Source of the DNA: JABEVB01 sp049965775
Lineage (GTDB): Bacteria; Planctomycetota; Phycisphaerae; WQYP01
DNA length: 12,593 bases
Reading direction: 5' to 3'
NCBI GenBank assembly: GCA_049965775.1
Contig: JBMFVX010000090.1
Coordinates: 1-12,593 of the forward strand
The translations under genes were made by a program, and so were the position numbers. Each line of letters begins with the position of its first letter. The stretch's first letter is position 1. Shown piece after piece: positions 7,403 through 12,593 of the stretch. The notes beneath the pieces were generated by a model. The model worked only from the letters and a program-made list of their open reading frames with translations. It searched no databases and was not told the DNA's origin.

Positions 7403-9514
7403 ATGGCACGTGACCTTACCAAGTTCCGCAACATCGGCATTGCCGCTCACATTGACGCCGGCAAAACCACCGTCTCTGAACGTATTTTGTACTACACCGG
7501 CAAAACGCACAAAGTCGGCGAAGTACATGAAGGCACCGCCGTCATGGACCACCTGCCTGAAGAACAGGAGCGCGGCATTACCATTACCTCCGCCGCCACC
7601 ACCTGCCCATGGCGCATCAACGGAAAAGAAGATGGCGAAGAATACATCATCAACCTCATTGACACTCCCGGCCACGTGGACTTTACCGTTGAAGTGGAAC
7701 GCTCGCTGCGTGTGCTCGACGGCGCCGTCGCCGTGTTCGATGGCCGCGAAGGCGTTGAAGCCCAGTCGGAAACAGTATGGCGGCAGGCCAGCAAGTATAA
7801 AGTGCCGCGGCTGTGCTTCATTAACAAGATGGATAAAATCGGCGCGGATTTTGAATTCTGCGTCAAAACCATTATTGACCGCCTCGGTGCCAACCCCGTG
7901 CCCATTCAAATTCCCATCGGCGCCGCCGACACCTTCGCCGGCGTCATTGACCTTATTCAAATGAAGGCCTATCAATGGGATGAAGAAAGCAAAGGCCGCA
8001 ACTGGGGCGAAATTCCCATTCCCGCCGACCACAAAGCCAAGGCCGATCAGGCCCGCGCCTACATGATCGAAAAAGCCGCCGAATGCGACGATCACCTGAT
8101 GGACAAATATCTCAACGATCAGCCCATCAACAACGACGAAATTATGGCAGCTCTGCGCAAAGGCACCGTCGGCTCCATGATTAACCCGGTGCTCTGCGGT
8201 TCGGCCCTTAAGTACAAGGGCGTACAACTGCTGCTCAATGCGGTTGTTTATTTCCTGCCATGCCCGCTCGACAAGCCGCCCGTGGTCGGCCACGACCCCC
8301 GTGATAAAACCGCTGAAATCGTCCGCAAAATTGACGCGTCTGAACCGTTCTGCGGCATCGTGTTCAAGATCGTCAGCGATCAGCACGGCGATTTGACCTA
8401 TCTGCGCGTATACTCCGGCAAACTGATGGCCGGTTCGCGCATCATCAATTCCACCCGCGACAAAAAAGAAATCGCCAGCCGCATCTGGGAAATGCACGCC
8501 GCCGACCGTATCGCCCGCGAATATGCCGAAGCCGGCGACATTGTGGGCATTGTGGGCTTTAAGTACGGCCTCACCGGCGACACCGTGTGCGACCCCGACC
8601 ACCCGATTGTGCTCGAAAAGATGGAGTTCCCCGAACCCGTCATCAGCATGTCTATCGAGCCTAAGAGCGCCAACGACAAAAACAAACTCGGCGAGGCGCT
8701 TACCACGCTCCGCCGCGAAGACCCCACCTTCCGCAGTAATTTCGACCCCGAAACGGGTCAGACCATCATTCACGGCATGGGCGAACTGCACCTCGAAATC
8801 ATCGCCAACAAACTGCGCCGCGACATGAAGGTTGACGTCATGGTGGGCAAACCCAAGGTTGCCTATAAGGAAACCATCACCAAAGCGTCTGAAGCACAGG
8901 GCAAACACGTTAAGCAGTCGGGCGGGCGCGGCCAATATGGCGACTGCTGGATTAAGCTTGAGCCGTACACCCCTGTTGAAGACGACGACTCTGAAGATAC
9001 AATTCTTTTTGAGAATCTCATCAAGGGCGGCGCTATTCCGAAGGAATATATTCCGTCGGTTGAGTATGGTTGCCGGCAGGCGGCCAAGTCCGGCATACTT
9101 GGCGGATTCCCGGTGCTCAATATGAAGATTTCGCTCTTCGACGGCAGCTACCACGATGTTGACTCATCGCAGATTGCCTTTGAACAGGCGGGTATCCTGG
9201 CTATGCAATCGGCTATCAAGAAGGCCGGCCCGGTTCTGCTGGAACCCATCATGAAACTGCAGGTAACCACGCCGGCCGAATTCGCCGGCCCCGTGCAGGG
9301 CGACATGAGCAGCCGCCGCGCCATGATCGAAAACACCGAAACCCGCGGCAACACCATCATTATTGATGCCACCGTGCCGCTGGCCAGCATGTTCGGTTAT
9401 TCGACCATTCTGCGGTCACTTACGCAGGGCCGCGCCAACTACACGATGGAACCGCACAGCTACGCCCAGGTTCCCAACCATGTAAAGGATGAAGTGCTCG
9501 CATCGCTGAAATAA
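7403..9514 (+). CDS. fusA: Translation elongation factor G (EF-G, 703 aa)
   Basis: This GTPase moves tRNAs and mRNA through the ribosome and helps recycle ribosomes. All GTP-binding motifs are present: G1 AHIDAGKT (15-22), G2 RGITIT (57-62), G3 DTPGH (87-91), G4 NKMD (141-144) and G5 GSA. Domain II, domain III (IHGMGELHLEI), the domain IV region (SGGRGQYG) and a domain V C-terminus (GRANYTMEPHSYAQVP) follow, and the length is normal. I chose ATG 7403 because GAGGA lies 7-8 bases upstream and MARDLTKFRNIGIAAHIDAG is the standard N-terminus; the frame is open back to 7202 but that part is not EF-G-like. No rpsL, rpsG or tuf flanks it, so it lies outside a str operon and could be one of several EF-G paralogues. 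Confidence 0.97.
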   Translation: MARDLTKFRNIGIAAHIDAGKTTVSERILYYTGKTHKVGEVHEGTAVMDHLPEEQERGITITSAATTCPWRINGKEDGEEYIINLIDTPGHVDFTVEVERSLRVLDGAVAVFDGREGVEAQSETVWRQASKYKVPRLCFINKMDKIGADFEFCVKTIIDRLGANPVPIQIPIGAADTFAGVIDLIQMKAYQWDEESKGRNWGEIPIPADHKAKADQARAYMIEKAAECDDHLMDKYLNDQPINNDEIMAALRKGTVGSMINPVLCGSALKYKGVQLLLNAVVYFLPCPLDKPPVVGHDPRDKTAEIVRKIDASEPFCGIVFKIVSDQHGDLTYLRVYSGKLMAGSRIINSTRDKKEIASRIWEMHAADRIAREYAEAGDIVGIVGFKYGLTGDTVCDPDHPIVLEKMEFPEPVISMSIEPKSANDKNKLGEALTTLRREDPTFRSNFDPETGQTIIHGMGELHLEIIANKLRRDMKVDVMVGKPKVAYKETITKASEAQGKHVKQSGGRGQYGDCWIKLEPYTPVEDDDSEDTILFENLIKGGAIPKEYIPSVEYGCRQAAKSGILGGFPVLNMKISLFDGSYHDVDSSQIAFEQAGILAMQSAIKKAGPVLLEPIMKLQVTTPAEFAGPVQGDMSSRRAMIENTETRGNTIIIDATVPLASMFGYSTILRSLTQGRANYTMEPHSYAQVPNHVKDEVLASLK

Positions 9515-9557
9515 GCCAAGGTTGCCCGCGGCAAAGGCGAATCTGTAATAACAACAC

Positions 9558-9592
9558 AAAGGGCGATGGATGTATGTCCATCGCCCTTTTTT
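9558..9592 (+). terminator. Rho-independent terminator after fusA
   Basis: A perfect 13-bp stem, AAAGGGCGATGGA (9558-9570) with TCCATCGCCCTTT (9577-9589), has a six-base loop and a run of six T (9587-9592). It lies 43 bases after the fusA stop. The complementary strand also runs into a T-rich tail, so it may serve the convergent dehydrogenase too. Confidence 0.93.
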
Positions 9593-9645
9593 ATTGAACG
9601 GGCTGCACGGCCGGGCCTGGCCAACCTGTGAGAAAAACTCCGACC

Positions 9646-10662
9646 TTACTCCATCGTCAACACCACGCGAAAGCGAGCCTTGTTGCTCATCATATGCGCG
9701 AAGGCTTCATTGGCTTTCGTCAGCGGGTATTTTTCGATCATGGTTGTTACGCCGCTAAGCGCGGCAAATTTAAGGGTATCTTCCGAATCAAATGCCGTAC
9801 CCGATGGCCAGCCCACAACGCCGGTAGCCTTGCCAATAATTTGCAGCGGCGCAACCGGTATTGGATCAGTACTGACTCCCACCACCACCAATCGGCCATC
9901 GGCAGCCAGGCCGCCGATGACGGTAGACATGGTTTTGGCGTCGGGCGCGGTCGCGAGCACGGTTTTGGCCCCGCCAAGCTTTTTAAGCTCGTTTGCCGGC
10001 GACTGCTTGGAGCCATCAATGTAGTGATGTGCACCAAGCTTCAGCGCAAGGTCGCGCTTGGCCTCTGAGTTGGAAATGGCCACAGTTCTAAAGCCCATAG
10101 CCCGCGCAAACTGCACACCGAGATGGCCCAGACCGCCCACTCCCTGCACCGCCACCGTGTCACCGGCGCGGGCGCCGCTGTTGCGCAAGGCATTAAATGT
10201 TGTTACCCCGGCACACAGCAAGGGAGCCGCCTCGGCACTCTCAAGCCCCTCGGGCACAGCCGCGAGGCCTTCCTGGCCGACCAACATATATTCTGCATAC
10301 CCGCCGTCAAAGCCCAGCCCGGTAATCTTTTCGGAGGCACACTTGATAAAGTCTCCGCGCCGACACGGATCGCATACAAAGCAATGCCCCCCATGCCAAC
10401 CCACACCCACGCGCTGCCCCACCTTCCATCGTGTTACCCCAGGACCAACGGCATCTATCGTGCCGACCACTTCATGCCCCGGCACACGTGGATACGAAAG
10501 CCCGGGAAACAGACCTTCTTTAACAAAAACGTCACTATGGCACACGCCGCAAGCCTGCACCCTGATGCGAACCTGCCCTTCGCCTGGCGTTGGTACCGGC
10601 CGCTCCACGAGTTCAAAATCGCCTTTCGCCTTTGAAACCTGCATCGCACGCATGGTTGCCAT
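9646..10662 (-). CDS. Zinc-dependent alcohol dehydrogenase, MDR family (338 aa)
   Basis: This soluble NAD(P)-dependent enzyme interconverts alcohols and aldehydes or ketones. Catalytic zinc ligands are Cys41 (in CGVCHSD), His63 (in GHE) and Cys150. The structural zinc lobe is intact: Cys94, Cys97, Cys100 and Cys108, spaced as in the family. The coenzyme-binding motif GVGGLGH is at 174-180. The length is typical of the bacterial AdhA/AdhT-like branch. The start ATG at 10660-10662 has GAGG ten bases upstream; the later in-frame ATG at 10653 lacks one. The gene stands alone, converging on fusA and diverging from rhaM, so the substrate is unclear. A link to lactaldehyde from rhamnose breakdown is possible but unsupported. 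Confidence 0.93.
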   Translation of the reverse strand: MATMRAMQVSKAKGDFELVERPVPTPGEGQVRIRVQACGVCHSDVFVKEGLFPGLSYPRVPGHEVVGTIDAVGPGVTRWKVGQRVGVGWHGGHCFVCDPCRRGDFIKCASEKITGLGFDGGYAEYMLVGQEGLAAVPEGLESAEAAPLLCAGVTTFNALRNSGARAGDTVAVQGVGGLGHLGVQFARAMGFRTVAISNSEAKRDLALKLGAHHYIDGSKQSPANELKKLGGAKTVLATAPDAKTMSTVIGGLAADGRLVVVGVSTDPIPVAPLQIIGKATGVVGWPSGTAFDSEDTLKFAALSGVTTMIEKYPLTKANEAFAHMMSNKARFRVVLTME

Positions 10663-10830
10663 AAATAAAATACCTCACACTGCACCGCACCAAGAACATT
10701 CAGACACCATGCTGAATACAAAGCTCTTGAGGTGAAGTTATTGTAGAATCTTGCCCAGGAGTCTGTCCAGGTAATGGCCGGGATTGCGATGGCATGCTTT
10801 TTGGCAAGCAGGTTGAGCGGGCATAGGGGT

Positions 10831-10852
10831 GGGGCGCCGCGTCGGGCGGCGC
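10831..10852. repeat. GC-rich hairpin repeat, copy 1
   Basis: GCGCCGC (10834-10840) and GCGGCGC (10846-10852) form a perfect 7-bp stem with a five-base loop. The 22 bases match copy 2 at 11027-11048 with one difference. Confidence 0.6.
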
Positions 10853-10943
10853 GGGCCGCTTGGGGCCACGGCCAAATTATTGCGCTGGTTGGGCGGGGCA
10901 TCTGCTATTTTGTGTAACTGTATACGGAGGGGGCGACCCGGGG

Positions 10944-10960
10944 GCAGGCTGGAAGCCTGC
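10944..10960. repeat. REP-like inverted repeat
   Basis: GCAGGCT and AGCCTGC form a perfect 7-bp stem around GGA. It is followed by GTTACA and a second imperfect palindrome, GACGG (10995-10999) with CCGTC (11006-11010). From memory, similar TGGAAGCC-centred palindromes recur in some planctomycete genomes; that needs a genome count to confirm. Confidence 0.45.
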
Positions 10961-11026
10961 GTTACAGGGGTGAGTCTGCTGCGGCCTGCGCTGGGACGGC
11001 CGTGACCGTCGCAGGCGACGCAGCTC

Positions 11027-11048
11027 GGGGCGCCGCGTCGCGCGGCGC
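11027..11048. repeat. GC-rich hairpin repeat, copy 2, just upstream of rhaM
   Basis: GCGCCGCG (11030-11037) and CGCGGCGC (11041-11048) form a perfect 8-bp stem with a three-base loop. It differs from copy 1 at one base, a change that extends the stem. A run of seven T begins eight bases later (11057-11063), too far for a standard terminator, though it may attenuate or shield the rhaM message. Confidence 0.6.
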
Positions 11049-11086
11049 TTCGGCGATTTTTTTAAACCTGATCGGGAGTTTACACG

Positions 11087-11401
11087 ATGATTCGCAAAGC
11101 ATTTGTCATGCAGGTTAGTGCGGGCTGCGAGCTTGAATATCAGCGGCGACACACGCCGGTTTGGCCCGAGCTTGCCGCCGTGCTCCGCGAGCATGGCGTA
11201 CACAACTACTCCATATTTCTGCACCCCGAAACCCGGCAGTTGTTTGCCTATGTCGAAATCGAAAGCGAAGAACGCTGGCAAGCCATTGCCGAGACGGCCG
11301 TCTGTCAAAAATGGTGGAAGCACATGGCCGACCTCATGCCGCACCACGCGGACAACAGCCCGCAGAGCCACCCGCTGCGCGAAGTGTTTCATATGCACTA
11401 A
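11087..11401 (+). CDS. rhaM: L-rhamnose mutarotase (104 aa)
   Basis: It interconverts the alpha and beta anomers of L-rhamnose in the cytoplasm, supplying the form used by the isomerase. The protein is full length: E. coli RhaM is also 104 residues. It shares the start MIRKAFVMQV, then EYQRRH with Tyr18 and His22 at the known active-site positions, WPEL, HNY, VEIESEERW, CQ-WWK, DNSP and a C-terminal EVFH. The ATG has GGGAG eight bases upstream. No rhamnose isomerase, kinase, aldolase or transporter gene lies nearby, so this is an orphan copy; a paired GC hairpin precedes it and tRNA-Ser follows. The family is very recognisable and I am confident in the assignment. Confidence 0.96.
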   Translation: MIRKAFVMQVSAGCELEYQRRHTPVWPELAAVLREHGVHNYSIFLHPETRQLFAYVEIESEERWQAIAETAVCQKWWKHMADLMPHHADNSPQSHPLREVFHMH

Positions 11402-11416
11402 TCACAGCCAGCAGTG

Positions 11417-11439
11417 CCGGCAGTTGCCGGTGTGCTTTT
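11417..11439 (+). terminator. Weak terminator candidate after rhaM
   Basis: CCGGC (11417-11421) and GCCGG (11426-11430) pair around AGTT, with four T at 11436-11439. The stem is short and the T-run is offset by five bases. Confidence 0.3.
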
Positions 11440-11451
11440 AGAGCCGCCGGT

Positions 11452-11480
11452 TTGACTGTAACGACCCTAGCAAGTACGCT
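11452..11480 (+). promoter_or_regulatory. Promoter for tRNA-Ser
   Basis: TTGACT (11452-11457) and TACGCT (11475-11480) are 17 bases apart. Transcription would begin near 11487, about 20 bases before the tRNA. A perfect 12-base palindrome GAGCCGCGGCTC (11490-11501) lies in the 5' leader. Confidence 0.55.
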
Positions 11481-11506
11481 TAAACCATCGAGCCGCGGCT
11501 CAATCT

Positions 11507-11593
11507 GGAGAGATGTCCGAGTGGCTTAAGGAGCACGATTGGAAGTCGTGTGTGGGGGTAACTCCACCGTGGGTTCGAATCCCACTCTCTCCG
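11507..11593 (+). tRNA. tRNA-Ser, anticodon GGA
   Basis: This 87-base class II tRNA reads UCC and UCU serine codons. The acceptor stem GGAGAGA (11507-11513) pairs with TCTCTCC (11586-11592), with discriminator G at 11593. The anticodon stem CACGA/TCGTG (11534-11538, 11546-11550) encloses TTGGAAG with GGA at 11541-11543. A long variable arm (about 11551-11568) is typical of serine tRNAs, and the T arm GTGGG-TTCGAAT-CCCAC ends at 11585. CCA is not encoded. The gene is followed by a strong terminator and an integrase, so it is a likely phage or island attachment site. Confidence 0.97.
11569..11593 (+). other. Possible attachment site in the 3' end of tRNA-Ser
   Basis: Tyrosine recombinases often integrate at the 3' half of tRNA genes, keeping the T arm and acceptor end as the core. 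Here an integrase begins 134 bases after tRNA-Ser and reads away from it. The matching far-end copy would lie beyond the window, so the site is inferred from position only. Confidence 0.35.
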
Positions 11594-11602
11594 TTTCTCC
11601 TG

Positions 11603-11645
11603 TGGCCGGAGGTCGCAAACATGCGATTTTCGGCCATTTTCTTTT
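11603..11645 (+). terminator. Rho-independent terminator after tRNA-Ser
   Basis: A 14-bp stem runs from 11603-11616 to 11623-11636 (ends TGGCCG and CGGCCA, three G-U pairs in the middle) around a six-base loop. It is followed by TTTTCTTTT. It begins ten bases after the tRNA. Confidence 0.75.
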
Positions 11646-11662
11646 CCGGGGCGTGCCCGGAA
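11644..11662. repeat. Perfect inverted repeat before the integrase
   Basis: TTCCGGG (11644-11650) and CCCGGAA (11656-11662) pair exactly around a five-base loop. It lies between the tRNA terminator and the triple direct repeat and may belong to the integrase control or recombination region. Confidence 0.5.
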
Positions 11663-11668
11663 GCTCCC

Positions 11669-11698
11669 TTTTGTGGCGTTTTGTGGCGTTTTGTGGCG
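11669..11698 (+). repeat. Three perfect 10-base tandem repeats
   Basis: TTTTGTGGCG occurs three times head to tail (11669, 11679, 11689). One unit per helical turn suits binding of a protein on one face of DNA, as for recombinase arm sites, an excisionase or a repressor. It lies 29 bases before the integrase start. Confidence 0.75.
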
Positions 11699-11727
11699 TG
11701 GGACCACTCCGCCGGGGAGTTTTCGTC

Positions 11728-12546
11728 ATGGCGCGCACCGCAACATCGTTTCGTGTTGGTCGAGTCCAGGGGTACCAGCGCGGCAAGGTCTGGTATCTCT
11801 GTTATTTTGAACAAGGGCAGCGTAAACGCCCGCGTGTCGGTTCAGACCGTGACGCGGCGCGCATGCTGGCCGCCCAGACCAATGCCCAGATTACCGTCGG
11901 CGCTCCGGGCGTGTTGAGCTTTGAACCCGTTGCCATAGCTGAACTGCGTCAGCGCTGGCTGAACCATCACGAACAGGTGCTGCGATCCTCGGTTTCCAGT
12001 ATCCGCCGTTACCGCGCCGCCACCGATCACTTGCTGGAGTTTGTCCGCGCTGTAACACCGGTGCGTTTGGACTCCGGCTTCACACCGCAACATGCCGAAT
12101 CCTTTGTCGCCTACTTACGACAACTTGAAAAAGCTCCCAATGGCCATGCCAATGCCCGTAAACGGGGCTTACGTGATAAGGGAATCAAATTCATTCTCCA
12201 AGTCTGCCGATCCATGTTCACCTATGCCCGTTCCCGCCGACATCTTTCCCCTTATGCCGAAAATCCCTTCAGCGTCATCGGCATTGACCGTATGCCCATT
12301 GAGAATGCCAAGCCGATCACCATTTTGACACCGGATCAAGAGGTGGCATTTCTCAAAGCTTGTGATCCGTGGGAATTTCCCATCTTTCTGCCCCTGATGC
12401 TCACCGGCTTGCGGCCCGGAGAATTGACGCATCTACTGTTGCCTGATGATCTTGACCTTTCCGAAGGCATCTTGCGAATCCGCAACAAGCCGGAACTGGG
12501 CTGTCTTGCTTCAGTAGGAATTGGACAAGGGGGCTTTTGGCGTTAA
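11728..12546 (+). pseudogene. Truncated tyrosine recombinase (integrase), catalytic C-terminus missing (272 aa remaining)
   Basis: The intact enzyme would integrate and excise a mobile element at the neighbouring tRNA. The ATG at 11728 has GGGAG eight bases upstream; the frame is open to 11539 but that part overlaps the tRNA. An N-terminal strand-rich arm-binding-like region (about 1-60) precedes a helical core-binding domain (about 66-175). The catalytic domain begins near 198 and includes MLTGLRPGEL (224-233) with the first catalytic arginine, Arg229. After LRIRNKPELG (ending at 258) the sequence stops looking like an integrase and ends 14 residues later. The HxxR box and the tyrosine nucleophile are absent, so the product should be inactive. 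An insertion near 12502 is the likeliest cause. Confidence 0.75.
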
Positions 12547-12593
12547 GGATACAATGGCGCCGTTTTTAGGAATCCGTTTATGTCCAGCACCGC
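12502..12593 (+). mobile_element. Possible left end of an inserted element (partial)
   Basis: From about 12502 the integrase reading frame loses family resemblance, and the sequence contains a TACAAT box (12550-12555) and a new start with a ribosome binding site. That is what the left end of an insertion sequence or island would look like. No terminal repeat can be checked because the other end is outside the window. Confidence 0.35.
12580..12593 (+). CDS. Possible start of a gene running off the right edge
   Basis: ATG at 12580 begins MSST and has AGGA about eight bases upstream (near 12568). It could be the first gene of the sequence that interrupts the integrase, for example a transposase. 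Only four complete codons are visible, so no family can be named. Confidence 0.3.

Larger units (their letters stand above)
10663..11086. other. Divergent intergenic region rich in inverted repeats
   Basis: The 424 bases between the dehydrogenase (-) and rhaM (+) contain no convincing gene. The half nearest rhaM is packed with short GC-rich hairpins (10834-10852, 10944-10960, 10995-11010, 11030-11048). I see no convincing consensus promoter for either gene. Confidence 0.6.

Noticed and set aside
7055..9154. 699-codon open frame on the minus strand across fusA
   Set aside because: It lies antisense to an unmistakable EF-G gene. Its composition (many Val, Ala, Gly, Phe, His) is what the complement of this codon usage yields, and no family motif appears.
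11539..11727. Integrase start at 11539
   Set aside because: It lies inside tRNA-Ser and would be translated through the terminator and direct repeats; ATG 11728 has a proper ribosome binding site.
1..12593. CRISPR array, rRNA, or toxin-antitoxin or defence module
   Set aside because: No regularly spaced repeats with unique spacers, no rRNA motifs, and no recognisable toxin, antitoxin, nuclease or defence protein were found in the translated frames.

Overview
The window looks like chromosomal DNA from a Gram-negative bacterium of moderately high GC content. Lipopolysaccharide (LPS) export genes (an MsbA-like ABC exporter and two LptF/LptG permeases) imply an outer membrane. A secreted GH99-like glycoside hydrolase, an EF-G gene away from the usual str operon, an orphan L-rhamnose mutarotase and intergenic REP-like hairpins would fit the Planctomycetes/PVC group. 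That placement is inference from gene content; no rRNA or other decisive marker is present.

Layout. 103-2094 (+) encodes an ABC exporter fused to its ATPase. Convergent to it, 2299-3696 (-) encodes a secreted protein with an Ig-like domain and a GH99-like (WbsX-type) barrel, starting at TTG behind a good ribosome binding site. Upstream of that gene, 3767-4013 (-) holds what looks like a broken secreted beta-sandwich gene readable only across three frames. 4101-5741 and 5773-6903 (+) form a two-gene lptF/lptG operon with a promoter candidate at 4028-4056. 6904-7402 is a non-coding stretch with a promoter candidate and two strong RNA-type hairpins, leading into fusA (EF-G) at 7403-9514, which ends in a textbook terminator at 9558-9592. 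A zinc alcohol dehydrogenase (9646-10662, -) converges on that terminator. A hairpin-rich 424-base gap follows, then rhaM (11087-11401, +), tRNA-Ser(GGA) at 11507-11593 with its own promoter and terminator, and a tyrosine recombinase (11728-12546, +) that loses its catalytic C-terminus near 12502, where unrelated sequence seems to begin.

How the parts fit. The exporter and the LptF/LptG pair can act in one pathway: flipping lipid A-core across the inner membrane, then extracting LPS toward the outer membrane. EF-G is translational housekeeping. The recombinase beside tRNA-Ser marks a likely integration site for an element extending past the right edge, itself apparently damaged by a later insertion. 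I see no clear new multi-gene system. The least explained signals are a short structured motif shared by the lptF leader and the fusA leader, the oversized periplasmic part of the first LptF/LptG protein, and the repeat cluster between tRNA-Ser and the integrase.
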